Of a stretch of 64,000 bases of DNA, positions 11,450-22,617 are shown piece after piece. The notes under the pieces were generated by a model that saw nothing but the letters and a program-made list of their open reading frames with translations, had not been told where the DNA came from and ran no database searches. The stretch is from Larimichthys crocea (taxonomy: Eukaryota; Chordata; Actinopteri; Sciaenidae). The translations under genes were made by a program, and so were the position numbers. How positions within the stretch are numbered: the first letter of the stretch is position 1; every line of letters starts with the position of its first letter. The stretch is from assembly GCF_000972845.2 (NCBI RefSeq), contig NC_040011.1, positions 27,942,379 to 28,006,378 on the forward strand, read 5' to 3'.

Positions 11450-14400
11450 AATTAGAGAGTGGAAGACAAGAGCGAGAGAGAGAGAGAGAGAGAGCGATGA
11501 CGGGAGTGGAGAGAGAGAGAGAGGCGGGTGTGTGTGTGGTAGACATCGGAAAATTTGTCATCTCATTTCTTAGAATAAACTGGTGGCGCTTTTTCTGGGT
11601 AAAAATACAGAAAATAAAACTACTATCATTATTCTGAACACAATTTGCTGTCGTTTGTGCATGACTAATGCATTACTGCATGTGGTATCATTTCCGGCAC
11701 TATTTTTTTTTTTTTCTTTTTTTCGCTTGCAAAATTTGCAGTCTGTTATGTTGCAAACTGGATAAGATGTTGCTTAACCCACATTGGTTTTATTAGTTAG
11801 TCTGACTCAACCTTAAGTCCACTTTAAGGTCACCCACAAAGTAAAGCCTCTTCAAAATTAAATGAGCCGCAGCCTTCATTGCAGTAATCGCAGGCTTTAT
11901 TCCAAGATACTTTACCAAATGTAACACCCATTACAAATGATTGCCCGCATTAACGCTTACAAACGAATATTCCTTAAATGAACGTACTAATGTTTAGATT
12001 TTTAGAGAGTGCAATCATGCCAATTTTTTTTTAAATTATGGTTGTAATTACTGTTTTATTTTCCTCTTCCTGCTCTTTCAAAGTTTTGCTTTAAAACCCT
12101 TTCCTTCGACTCTCCTGTTTATCTGTGCTGTCTTTTCTGGGTGGTGGCAGAGATGACACTGTGCATTACGGGGGTGTTGTTAAAAAATCACACTGACAAC
12201 CCCTAGCTGGAACCACTGGTTCTCCCTGGTTGGTCCCTTATTCCCATGACACACACAGGCACCCCACCAGCCGAGTTCTCAGTCTTAATGACACAACAAT
12301 CTGGTGGTCATTGTTAAACTAAAACACGAATCGTTAAAACTCACCCGAGTGCAGAGTGCTGAGCGGACTTCACAAAACTTGCCATCATCACTAGTGGTTC
12401 TGTTTTATCATCGATCTCATCACGCTCACAAGATCAATAAATCTAATAATAACAACATCTCTTCCAAATAACAGAGCAGATAAAATGATAACATTAAACA
12501 GAATGGCATTTTGATGTAATTTTATTTACAAATCAAATTTACAGACACCTGGAGTGCAAACAGGGAGGCTGGAAAAGCGAAAATGGGGCTGAAAATTCAT
12601 CACGATGACAAAATTACAGTGAAAGCACAAACCGAGCGGCCTCAGCAACAGGAAACAAACCAAGGGAAGAGCGGGGTGAAGAGGGGCGCGACGTGAGGAC
12701 AAAAAAAATTGCTTCAGTCGTGATACATTTTGAAAGATGCAGCTTTTTGACGGCCATGTATCTGTCCCACACAACCTGGGCCTGAGGGGCAAAAAACAGA
12801 GACAGAAAGAGAGCAAACTGTAAGTGAAAGAAGCAAAGAGCAATAATGTAAGTCACAACAAAAGTTGTTGTGAATCTGGGTGAAGAGGAAATGGGTGGCA
12901 ATCGTTGGTCCATGCATGTGTAATACAAGTGTGTGTGTGTGTGTGTTGTGTGTGCGCGTGTGGGGGGTGTCTATGTTTTCTTTTTGAATATCTCTTTGTT
13001 AGCATGTAGTGGTGCAGGGCTGTGTAAACCCTTAACTACATTCCTGAGTGTTTGCCTGAGAAACCAGGTAACTACAGTTTGAGAATCAGGGGCGCGAGAT
13101 AGGGTGACACCCACTGGTAAAACAGGGCGTGAATATTAGAGGATTTTAAAATACAGCTTCATGCCTGAGCAGCGTCTGACGCCAAAGTGTACATCGTTAT
13201 TCAGCTAGTTTTCCCCAGGCTCTCTACAAAATCATGTATTTTAGCAGGTTGGCCCCGTTGGGAACTGATAACCAGGTTGGTGCTGGGCTCTGCTTGATAG
13301 CTTTACAGAATAAAAGCCATGAACTCACTTGAATGTGTCAAGTATGTGTGCGAGTTGGTGTTGAGTGAGGTAGAGTTTCATGTCTGCTGTGTCCATCGAT
13401 CTGAACGACACGGCTCAATTAACGGCGGAGGAAAGAGAAGAGGGGAGACGTTACACATCACGACGTCACAAAGGCAGATTGACTGCCCAAATGATCCTTG
13501 CTTAAAACATTTAAAGTGATCACCTTCTCCGGATCAATGAAGAAAATTCTCTGACGTCTTTTGTGTTTGTAACTTTGCGGCAATGTTGACAAGGCCTCTG
13601 GAAAGATTCTGAGCAAGAGCAAAGAAAGAATTACACTACGAAACGATTATGTCCTTTCATCGTTAGAGGTTACTGACAGAATACATTTTAAGATATATCA
13701 GTGTGTAATGTTTCTCACCTTGAAATTAGCCTCCATCTCATTAAAAGCTTTAGTCTTTCCTCTGAGACTGTACAGACCAGACTGAAGAGAGAGGAGGAAG
13801 GAAAAAGAGGAATTGTAAATAAGGGTGTGGATAAAACTAAAATAAAAGCCAGTATATTCAGCAAAAAGTGTCTTTCTGTGTGTGTCTGTTCCTTTTGTGT
13901 TGATCCAGCAGATCTTTGTCAGTGATTAAAATCTTCAGCTCTTTCAGCTCTTGTAAAAACTCTTTATCGAGATCCACATCCATGTCTCTCACACATGTTA
14001 TCTACAAAGAAATTAGTTAGTTGTAGTTAATTCTGACGGCATTTTTAAATTTAGTTTCAGTCCTGTGTCAAATGTCTTGTAAGGTTTTATTCTATCACTC
14101 ACTACAGTTAGTTTTATCTCTAAGAAACTGAATCGTTACTAGTCATCAATTATATTGAATATTCAGCCAATCTAGTCAAGCCAAAGCCAGTATCTTTTGT
14201 AGTTTCACATTTAAGATTGTTATCTTATCATTATCTGATGAAAACACAAAGGCTGAATGATCCGCAACACAGCCTACACAATGTACACCGTTACGTCTTA
14301 TGATTAATTTAATACAGCTTAAAATAAATTGTTTAATTACCTACATCATTTCTTTATGCTGAGCTTTCATATTTGTTTGTGGATATGACTGACAAGGTAT

Positions 14401-15255
14401 TTTATGGCCACATGCTATCTCAGTCTCAGTGATATAATGAAATACTCACCTTGTTTTCTTTCTCTCAACCCTGGTGTTGTTGTTTTGGACTTTAACTTGC
14501 TTTCTGTGAAATAGTTGATGTAACAACAAGTAACTCCAGCATTGATATCAGCCTGCACAGCAGGAAATAAATTGCTGTGATACAACACAAAATCTCCTCT
14601 TTGACTCCTTTTTTTTGTAATGACATAGACATAGATAGATATTGGTAACGAATTTTATTTTTTATCTACAGTCAGTAGTGTATTTTTCCCCCAACATTGT
14701 CAGGTAAATCTGTGTTTCATATGCAACTAAAAAATCCAAGTTCATTTGACTGAGGGTCTGCAAAACCTGAAGGCCTCTGCTGGCAGTAGGAGGCACAGCA
14801 GCTCTGATTTGTTCCTTACTTCGTTATAACCACCATAAAACATACCTCTTGTCTTAACGTAACACATTTTAAGCCTTTTTTATATATTTGACTCAGAGCT
14901 TCAAAACTTTTTTGTCCTTCTCTGGATTTACCCAGAATGTTGTTAACTCACTCTGTAAGCCTCAATCTAAGGGACAAATGAAGATTAGGCTCAGGCTGAT
15001 TAATATCGGTTACATAAACTGATTTAAATGCACTGTTGCCTAACACCTCAGTACAAAATGGGGAGCAAACGGCCAACAAAAACAGGGTGAAAATAGTCAC
15101 CAAACAGCCCCCACGGTCCAGTTTGTTGAAAGGCTGGCCAGCACAGAAAGCAAAGTCCTGGAACGTGAGCTACTGAAGCTTCTTCTTCCCGTCTCAAGGG
15201 CGATGTTGGCAACAGAAAACAATGGGCGCATTACATCCCTAAATAAAGCAGAGGA
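11450..15255. repeat. tandem duplication, copy 1 (indel-rich)
   Basis: Matches 15430-19291 over its whole length in the same orientation. Differences are mostly one- or two-base insertions and deletions, often in homopolymers, spread evenly over introns and exons. Left edges are blurred by GA repeats; weaker similarity may extend to about 11390. It begins about 135 bases after the N gap. The copy is probably an assembly product rather than a real duplication. Confidence 0.9.
12714..15240 (-). pseudogene. fibp: broken copy of fibp exons (second half of gene)
   Basis: Contains counterparts of the fibp exons that in the intact gene lie at 19275-16733, in the same order. All but the first fibp coding exons (those above 19.5 kb) are represented. 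Frames are broken: the exon near 13540-13612 has a net shift (GAAAATTCT for GAAATCT and GTAAC for GTTAAC), that near 13730-13785 lacks two bases, that near 13960-14010 gains one, and the last exon (12714-12781) has a one-base loss before VVWDRYM and further changes after it. Either a decayed tandem copy or, more likely, uncorrected long-read sequence. Confidence 0.75.
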
Positions 15256-15429
15256 GATCCCGGTTGTCAGGTAACTGTGCCGACACATCTGCGGCTGGTT
15301 TAGGAACAGTGCAGCTGTGACCTCTGGTTTGATGTGCAAAAAGAAAACATCTAATATGGCATTCGCCATCTGCAGGCAAGTTGGGAGAGAGGAGGGGGGA
15401 GAAAAAAAATGGAAAAAAAACGAAGAGGG

Positions 15430-15443
15430 GGTGGTGGAGTGGA

Positions 15444-15516
<73 letters not shown>

Positions 15517-18500
15517 GAGAGTGTGTGTGTGTGTGTGTGTGTGGAGACCTATTCGGAAAATTTGTCATCTCATTTCTTAGAATAAACTGGTGGCGCTTTT
15601 TCTGGGATAAAATACAGAAAATAAACTACTATCATTATTCTCGACCAACTTTGCTGCTCTCCGTTTGTGCATGACTAATGCATTACTGCATGTGGTATCA
15701 TTTCCGGCACTATTTTTTTTTTTTTCTGCTTGCAAAATTTGCAGTCTGTTATGTTGCAAACTGGATAAGATGTTGCTTAACCCACATTGGTTTTTATTAG
15801 TTTAAGTCTGACTCAACCTTAAAGTCAAACTTTAAGGTCACCACAAAGTAAAAGCCTCTTCAAATTAAATGAGCAGCAGCCTCATTGCAGTAATCGGAGG
15901 CTTCATTCCAAGATACTTTACCAAATGTAACACCCATTACAAAATGATTGCCCGCATTAACGCTTACAACCGAATATTCCTTAATAGACGTACTAATGTT
16001 TAGATTTTTAGAGAGTGCAATCATGCCAATTTTTTTAAATTATGGTTGTAATTAGTGTTTTTATTTTTCCTCTCCTGCACTTTCAAAGTTTTGCTTTAAA
16101 ACCCTTTCCTCGACCTCACTGTTTATCTGTGCTGTCTTTCTGGGTGGTGGCAGAGATGACAGCTGTCATTACGGGGGATGTTGTTAAAAATCACACTGAC
16201 AACCCCCTAGCTGGACCAACTGTGTTCTCCCTGGTTGGTCCCTTATTCCCATGACCACACACAGGCACCCCACCAGCAGAGGTCTCAGTTAATGACACAC
16301 TTAATCTGTTGGTCATTTGTTAAATCTAAAACACGAATACAGTTTATAACTCATCCCGAGTGCAGAGTGCTGAAGCAGGACTTCACAAACTGCCATCATC
16401 ACTTATGTGGTTCTGTTTTATATCATCGATCTCATCACGCTCACAAGATCAATAAATCTTAATAATAACAACATCTCTTCCAAATAACAGAGCAGATAAA
16501 ATGATAACATTAAACAGAATGGCATTTTGATGTAAATTTTATTTACAAATCAAGTTTACAGACACTCGGAGTGCAAACAGGGAGGCTGAAAAGCGAAAAT
16601 GGGGCTTGAAAATTCATCACGATGACAAAATGATACAGTGAAAGCACAAACCGAGCGGCTTCAGCAACAGGAAACAAACCAAGGGAAGAGCGGGGTGAAG
16701 AGGGGCGAGAACGTGAGGACAAAAAAATTGCTTCAGTCGTGATACATTTTGAAGATGCAGCTTTTAATGACGCCCATGTATCTGTCCCACACAACCTGGT
16801 GCCTGAGGGGCAAAAAACAGAGACAGAAAGAGAGCAAACTGTAAGTGAAAGAAGCAACGACATACTGTAAGTCTTACAACAAACTGTTGTTGTGAAATCT
16901 GGGTGAAGAGAGTAAATGAGGCAATCGTGGTCCATGCAGTGTAATACAAGTGTGTGTGTGTGTGTGTGTGCGCGTGTGGGGGGTGTCTATGTTTCTTTTT
17001 ATGAATATCTCTTTGTTAAGCATGTAGTGGTGCAGGGCTGTGTAAACCCTTAACTACATTCCTGAGTGTTTGCATGAGAAACAAGGTAACTACAGTTTGA
17101 GAAATCAGGGGCGAGATAGGGTGACACCCACTGGTAAAACAGGGCGTGAATATTAGAGGATTTTAACATACAGCTTCATGCCTGAGCAGCGTCTGACTGC
17201 CAAAGTGTACATCGTTATTCAGCTAGTTTTCCCCAGGCTCTCTACAAAATCATGTATTTTTAGCACGGGTGGCCCCGTTGGGAACTGATAACCAGGTTGG
17301 TGCTGGGCTCTGCTTGATAAGCTTTACAGAATAAAAGCACATGAACTCACTTGAATGTGTCAAGTATGTGTGCAGAGTTGGTGTAGTGAGTGAGGTAGAG
17401 TTTCATGTCTGCTGCTGTCCATCGATCTGAACGACACGGCTCAATAAACTGGCGGAGGAAAAAGAAGAGGGGAGACGTTACACATCACGACGTCACAAAG
17501 GCAGACTTGACTGCCCAAATGATCCTTGCTTAAAATATTTAAAGTGATCACCTTCTCCACGAGATCAATGAAGAAATCTCTGACGTCTTTTGTGTTTGTT
17601 AACTTTGCGGCAATGTTGACGAGGCCTCTGGAAAGATTCTGTAGCAAGAGAAAGAAAGAATTACACTACAAAACGATTATGTCCTTTCATCGTAGAGGTT
17701 ACTGACAGAATACATTTAAGATATTATCAGTGTGTAATGTTTCTCACCTTGAAATTAGCCTCCATCTCATTAAAAGCTTTAGTCTTTCCTCTGAGAGCTG
17801 TACAGACCAGACTGAAGAGAGAGGAGAGAATGGAAAAAGAGGAATTGTAAATAAGTGAGTGTGGATAAAACTAAAAATAAAAGCCAGTATATTCAGCAAA
17901 AATGCGTCTTTCTGTGTGTGTCTGTTACCTTTTGTGTTGATCCAGCAGATCTTTGTCAGTGATTAAAATCTTCAGCTCTTTCAGCTCTTGTAAAAACTCT
18001 TTATCGAGATCCACATCCATGTCCTCCACCATGTTATCTACAAAGAAAATTAGTTATTTAGTGTTAATTCTGCCGGCTATTTTTAAATTTAGTTTCAGTC
18101 CTGTGTCAAATGTCCTTGTAAGGTTTTATTCTATCACTCAAACAGTTTTAGTCTTATCTCTAAGAAACCTGAATCGTTACTAGTCATCAAATTATATTGA
18201 ATATTTCAGCCAATCTAGTCAAGCCAAAGCCAGTATTTTTTGTAGTTTCACATAAGATTTTATCTTATCATTATCTGATGAAAACACAAAGGCTGAATGA
18301 TCCGCAACACAGCCTACACAATGTAACACCGTTACGTCTTATGAGTTAATTTAATACAGCTTAAAATAAATATGTTTAATTAACCTACATCAGTTTCTTT
18401 ATGCTGAGCTTTAATCTTCAGGTTTGTGGTATGATGACAAGGTATTTTATGGCCACATGCTATCTCAGTCTCAGTGATATAATGAAATATCACCTTGTTT

Positions 18501-19291
18501 CTTTCTCTCAACCCCTGGTGTTGTTGTTGTTGACTTTAACTTGCTTTCTGTGAAATAGTTGATGTAACAACAAGTAACTCCAGCTATGATCACTGCCTGC
18601 ACAGCACAGGACAATAAATTGCTGTGATACAAACAAAATCTCCTCTTTGACTCCTCTTTTTTGTTAATGACAATAGACATAGATAGATATTGGTAAAGAT
18701 TTTATTTTTTAATCTACATTTTAGTCGTGTATTTTTTTTCCCCAACATTGTAGGTTAAATCTGTGTTTAATATTGCAACATAAAACATCAAGTTCATTTG
18801 ACTGAGGATCTGCAAAACCTGAAGGACCTCTGCTGGTCAGTAGGAGGCACAGCTCTGATTGTTCCTTATTCGTTATAACCAACATAGACAACATACCTCT
18901 GGTCTTACGTAACACATTTTTAAGCCTTTTTTATATTTTGACTCAGAGCTTCAAAACTTTTTTTCCTTCTCTGGATTTACCAGAAATGTTTTATCACTCT
19001 GTAAGCCTCAATCTAAGACAAATGAAGATAGCTCAGGCTGATTCATATCGGTTACATAACTGATTTAAAATGCTCTGTGCCTTAATATCTCAGATAAAAA
19101 TGGCAGCAAACGGCCAAAACAAACAGGTGAAAATAGCTCACCAACAGCCCCAACGGTCCAGTTGTTGATAAGCTGGCCAGCACAGAAAGCAAAGTCCTGG
19201 AACGTGAGATACTGCAGCTTTCTTTTTCCCGTCTCAAAGCGATTGTTGGCAAAGAAAACAATGGCAGCATAATCCCTGAAATAAGCAGAGG
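15430..19291. repeat. tandem duplication, copy 2 (intact fibp exons)
   Basis: Second copy of the 3.8 kb block. Here every fibp exon has an open frame and proper splice borders. The duplicated block ends inside the intron just above the exon 19275-19142, at AGCAGAGGAGA; beyond that the sequence is unique. Confidence 0.9.
15446..15543. repeat. (GA)n(GT)n microsatellite
   Basis: About 75 bases of GA repeats followed by GT repeats. Its shorter counterpart in copy 1 is at about 11471-11540. It marks the left edge of copy 2. Confidence 0.95.
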
Positions 19292-21136
19292 AGAGGTTAC
19301 AGAAGCCAGCAAAAACCCAAAACAAAACTAAAGTCTCCAAGAAAATCAGTTAGAACTTTGTTGGTATCCTGAGTACTGGCCTTTTCAGATGCTGTTTTGT
19401 TAGGGTTTGCTAACAACAGAAAACAATGTAGTAATTCATCATAAAACCTACAACAAAACAGATCTGCGGTAATAAGACTACTCTGGAAAATAAACCTGAG
19501 GCAGGAAAGCTTGTACTCTGTTCTTCTGATTACCTTGCAAGCTTGTCAGAGAGCAGAAAATGCTGACGTATGTTCTCCACCAGGGGTCCTTTAAGCTCTT
19601 CCACAACTTTGAAAACGCGTTTGAAGTTGTCAAACTGAAAATAAACACATGACGCAGGAGTTTTATTAAATTGTGACTTGGATAAAAACCTGCACGAATG
19701 CTTGCTCTGCAGACATTTAGCTGAGTCACCACAACTAATGTAAACTGAACCCACTGCCAGAAAAATATTGGATGAGATATTGATTGAAAATGTTCTGCTT
19801 GTCACTGATACTCAAAACAAATAAAAAGCAACTATAATGAAGTTGATTTGTTAAGTCGCGGCAGTATAAAGCTGAAAATAAACAGTATCTTTTAAAACTG
19901 ACATCGTAAAAAGTGAGCACCAAGCATTTTTAAACTGATAATACAGGTAATATAAATGTTATTGTGGTGTTGAGATTGCACTTACTTGCCGCCTGCAGCT
20001 CTTCAGTGTCACACCCGTTTTGGCACTGATATCGTCCAAGTCTTTCTTGGTTCCTTTGGAGAGTTTCTTTCCCAGGACTTCACGAACAAAAACATCATCA
20101 AAGGTGTAGTATCTGAACAAGGAAACACAGAGGCAAGAGAGGAAACATGTCAGAATATAATATCATTTACTACGTCATGCTATGGGAATGTCTTGACAGC
20201 CTTGTTCACGCAAGATGAATGTTCTAAAGATACAAAAAGACAGAAACATACATTTTTGATCAAATTAAGTATGATATAGCTTCGGATCAGAAACTGGAAA
20301 CACAAATATTTGAGGGGGAATTAACTGCACCTCTCTATGAGGACAGCTTGTCGATGAGGCGGGATCTGGAACAGCAGCTGGTTGGCTAGTTTGGCTGGAC
20401 TGTGCAACAGACGCTCACACATCTGAAATGTCCTGTACTGGTCCATGGTGTCGCTCAGCAGAACATCTGCACTCGCCTCACACTCCTCCATCACTCCTCC
20501 TTCTATTCGCACCTTCACTGCATCGTTCACTGTTGAATAAATCAGTTATGTTTAATAACCTTGAATAACAAAGCTACTGGTTTGGTGTGAACGTACAGCA
20601 GCACTATTGCTGCTCCAGATACTTCACACTGGGCACTACAAATGTACATGTGTATGTGTTTGGCACCTTAGCTGAGAGTTATTAGACGCAAATCACTGTC
20701 AGAAAACATCATCAGCATCATGAGACAATCCTACTACTACTGTCTGATTGGGAACTACACTCACATTTTATATCATTTAACATTATTAGACTGACAAACT
20801 CTACGGTGAAATTGTTGTAAATCATCTCGACCAAGAGTGATGTTGTCAGATTGTTTCCATTTAATAGTTTTATAATAAAAAATGATAATAATTTGTCTGT
20901 TTTTTTTCTTTATAGTCTTTTATTTGTATTCATCTTGATCCTGCCTGCAGATTGACATCCTCTGCTGCCTTTAATCAAACTCCAGTAAAGCCCACATTGT
21001 GTTCAACTAACCAGGACTGTGTGAATACAGTCAGTACATACACATCCATACCTGTGTATCCATCCAACCAGAGCTGGTAAACCTCTTCATCCATAATAGT
21101 GGTGTTACCCACGAACACATCGAGCTCTACTGCCAT
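16733..21136 (-). CDS. fibp: FGF1 intracellular-binding protein (FIBP)
   Basis: FIBP binds acidic FGF inside the cell and has been linked to FGF mitogenic action; its biochemical activity is not settled. Coding exons: 21136-21052, 20529-20331, 20112-19986, 19634-19534, 19275-19142, 18037-17929, 17811-17748, 17638-17552, 17448-17351, 16802-16733. Phases join to exactly 357 aa, the length of a known human isoform. Recognisable stretches include [47 protein letters not shown], the acidic [15 protein letters not shown] and the end [20 protein letters not shown]. No signal peptide or membrane segment. An acceptor (TTTGCAG) directly before the ATG and a donor at 21226/21225 suggest a non-coding exon 1 at about 21226-21500. 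An AATAAA on the minus strand near 16537-16542 fits the 3' end. Confidence 0.93.
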
Positions 21137-21225
21137 CTGCAAACAAGTGACAACAAATGGTCAGGTGATGACTAACACTCGGATTAGCTCAACGCCACTC
21201 GAGCACAGTCAGGGTGATGTTATAC

Positions 21226-21500
21226 CTTGTTTGTGTGTGTTGTCTCCACCAGTTCCAGGCACGGAGATGAAAGCAGTCGTGCAAAGTGATCGTCTACAGA
21301 CTGGACCTGAGTCTGCTCTCCATGTCAGCTGACAACTTCCTCCATTACAGGCTAGCCTCCTGTGCTAGCTACGTTAGCAGAGTTAGCAGCGTGAGCGGAG
21401 CCTGAGCCGACAACCGGACACGAGACCGATTAATTAAGATCTAATTAACACGAGGACATGAGCGGGTTATTAGCGCGTGTCCTTTAAAGCACGAACATCG
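21226..21500 (-). other. fibp: possible non-coding exon 1 of fibp (5' end approximate)
   Basis: Minus-strand donor AACAAG|GTATAA at 21226/21225 pairs with the acceptor just before the fibp ATG. The upper limit is not defined by the sequence. Confidence 0.4.
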
Positions 21501-21558
21501 ACCAAATGGTAGATCACTCTGTCACTGTGGTGTCAACAACAGCAGACATGCAACACGG

Positions 21559-21580
21559 ACTTCCGGTTTATCCACGTCAC
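21559..21580 (-). promoter_or_regulatory. fibp: ETS and CRE-like sites in fibp promoter
   Basis: ACTTCCGG at 21559-21566 (an ETS/GABPA site, CCGGAAGT on the minus strand) and CACGTCAC at 21573-21580 (TGACGTG half CRE). Such pairs are typical of TATA-less housekeeping promoters. They lie about 420 bases above the start codon. Confidence 0.5.
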
Positions 21581-21664
21581 AGGAAATACAACGTAGACAT
21601 ATAGTGAATATATATAATTTATATTAGATAATAAAATACTATTTATTACATATTAATGCTGTTA

Positions 21665-21685
21665 TATTATTATTATTATTATTAT

Positions 21686-21726
<41 letters not shown>
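21665..21726. repeat. (ATT)n(AGT)n microsatellite
   Basis: Compound trinucleotide run just upstream of fibp. Confidence 0.95.
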
Positions 21727-21932
21727 TGGTTATATCATGTCTTAGATATTTTCTTTCATGGTTTGTGCAAAAGATTTTGTCTTATTTAATTACTTATTAA
21801 TTACATTTTATCCATAGGCTGTTTTTATTTTTTTATTATTTTTTCTATTTCTATGTGAATGTGAGATCATTAAAGTAGATCAGTAAAGTAAGATAAGAAA
21901 ATTATTAAATATATATTTACTTTTCTTGTGAA

Positions 21933-21970
21933 GTGAATTTTCCTATTGTGGGATCATCTTATCTTATTTT
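21933..21970 (+). mobile_element. LINE 3' tail relic
   Basis: GTGAATTTTCCTATTGTGGG followed by ATCATCTTATCTTA resembles the end of teleost LINEs of the L2/Rex kind ('GAATTTCCCCATTGTGGGA...TATCTTATC'). Only the tail is recognisable. Confidence 0.5.
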
Positions 21971-22551
21971 AGTTGTGTTGTTGAAGAGTTCCTGAACATT
22001 TCAAACAGCAGCAGGCTATCAGAAGTTTTACATTAAACGCTCATGATATTAGGTCAGAGTAATGTAACATACAGGATATTCTGTGCCGTACCAAAACCTA
22101 CATTGGTTTTCAAATTATTATTATTATTATTTTCATATATTGTTTGTAATGTTCGTATGTTCAAATTATTTTGAATGGTCATTGGTTTTCTACAAAATTT
22201 AATTTTTTTTGTGGAGTAACCTATTTGTAGAGATGATGCTTTTATTCTGAAACAGTATTTTTTTTCTCTTTTTTTTTTTTTTTTTTCTCTAGTGTGAGTT
22301 GATTACCAGCTCCTCCCTCCTCTCAGAGCTTTCACTTATCTGTAATTGGCTTCAATGTTTTAATTTATCCGCGTGCCTCTCGCTCTGATTGGCTGCACTG
22401 TAACACGGATTGTTCTGTCATGGTAACAATGTACTAACGATTGTAACTGTTACCAGTCAGCTTGTCCCAGAGCTACGTTTACAGTAGAGCCAGAGCAGAC
22501 GGCTCCCATTCATTGTAGGCATGTGGCACAATTTAGAGACCAATAACGCCC

Positions 22552-22554
22552 CTA

Positions 22555-22586
<32 letters not shown>

Positions 22587-22617
22587 GCTAATAATAATAA
22601 TAATAATAATAATAATA
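22552..22617. repeat. (CTA)n(ATA)n microsatellite
   Basis: Compound trinucleotide run between fibp and ccdc85b. Confidence 0.95.

Noticed and set aside
11450..15255. A second functional fibp paralogue
   Set aside because: It lacks the first four coding exons and its remaining exons are frameshifted; it cannot encode FIBP.
15239..15580. Open frames with Ser-Leu or Arg-Glu repeats
   Set aside because: Translation of the (GA)n(GT)n microsatellite.
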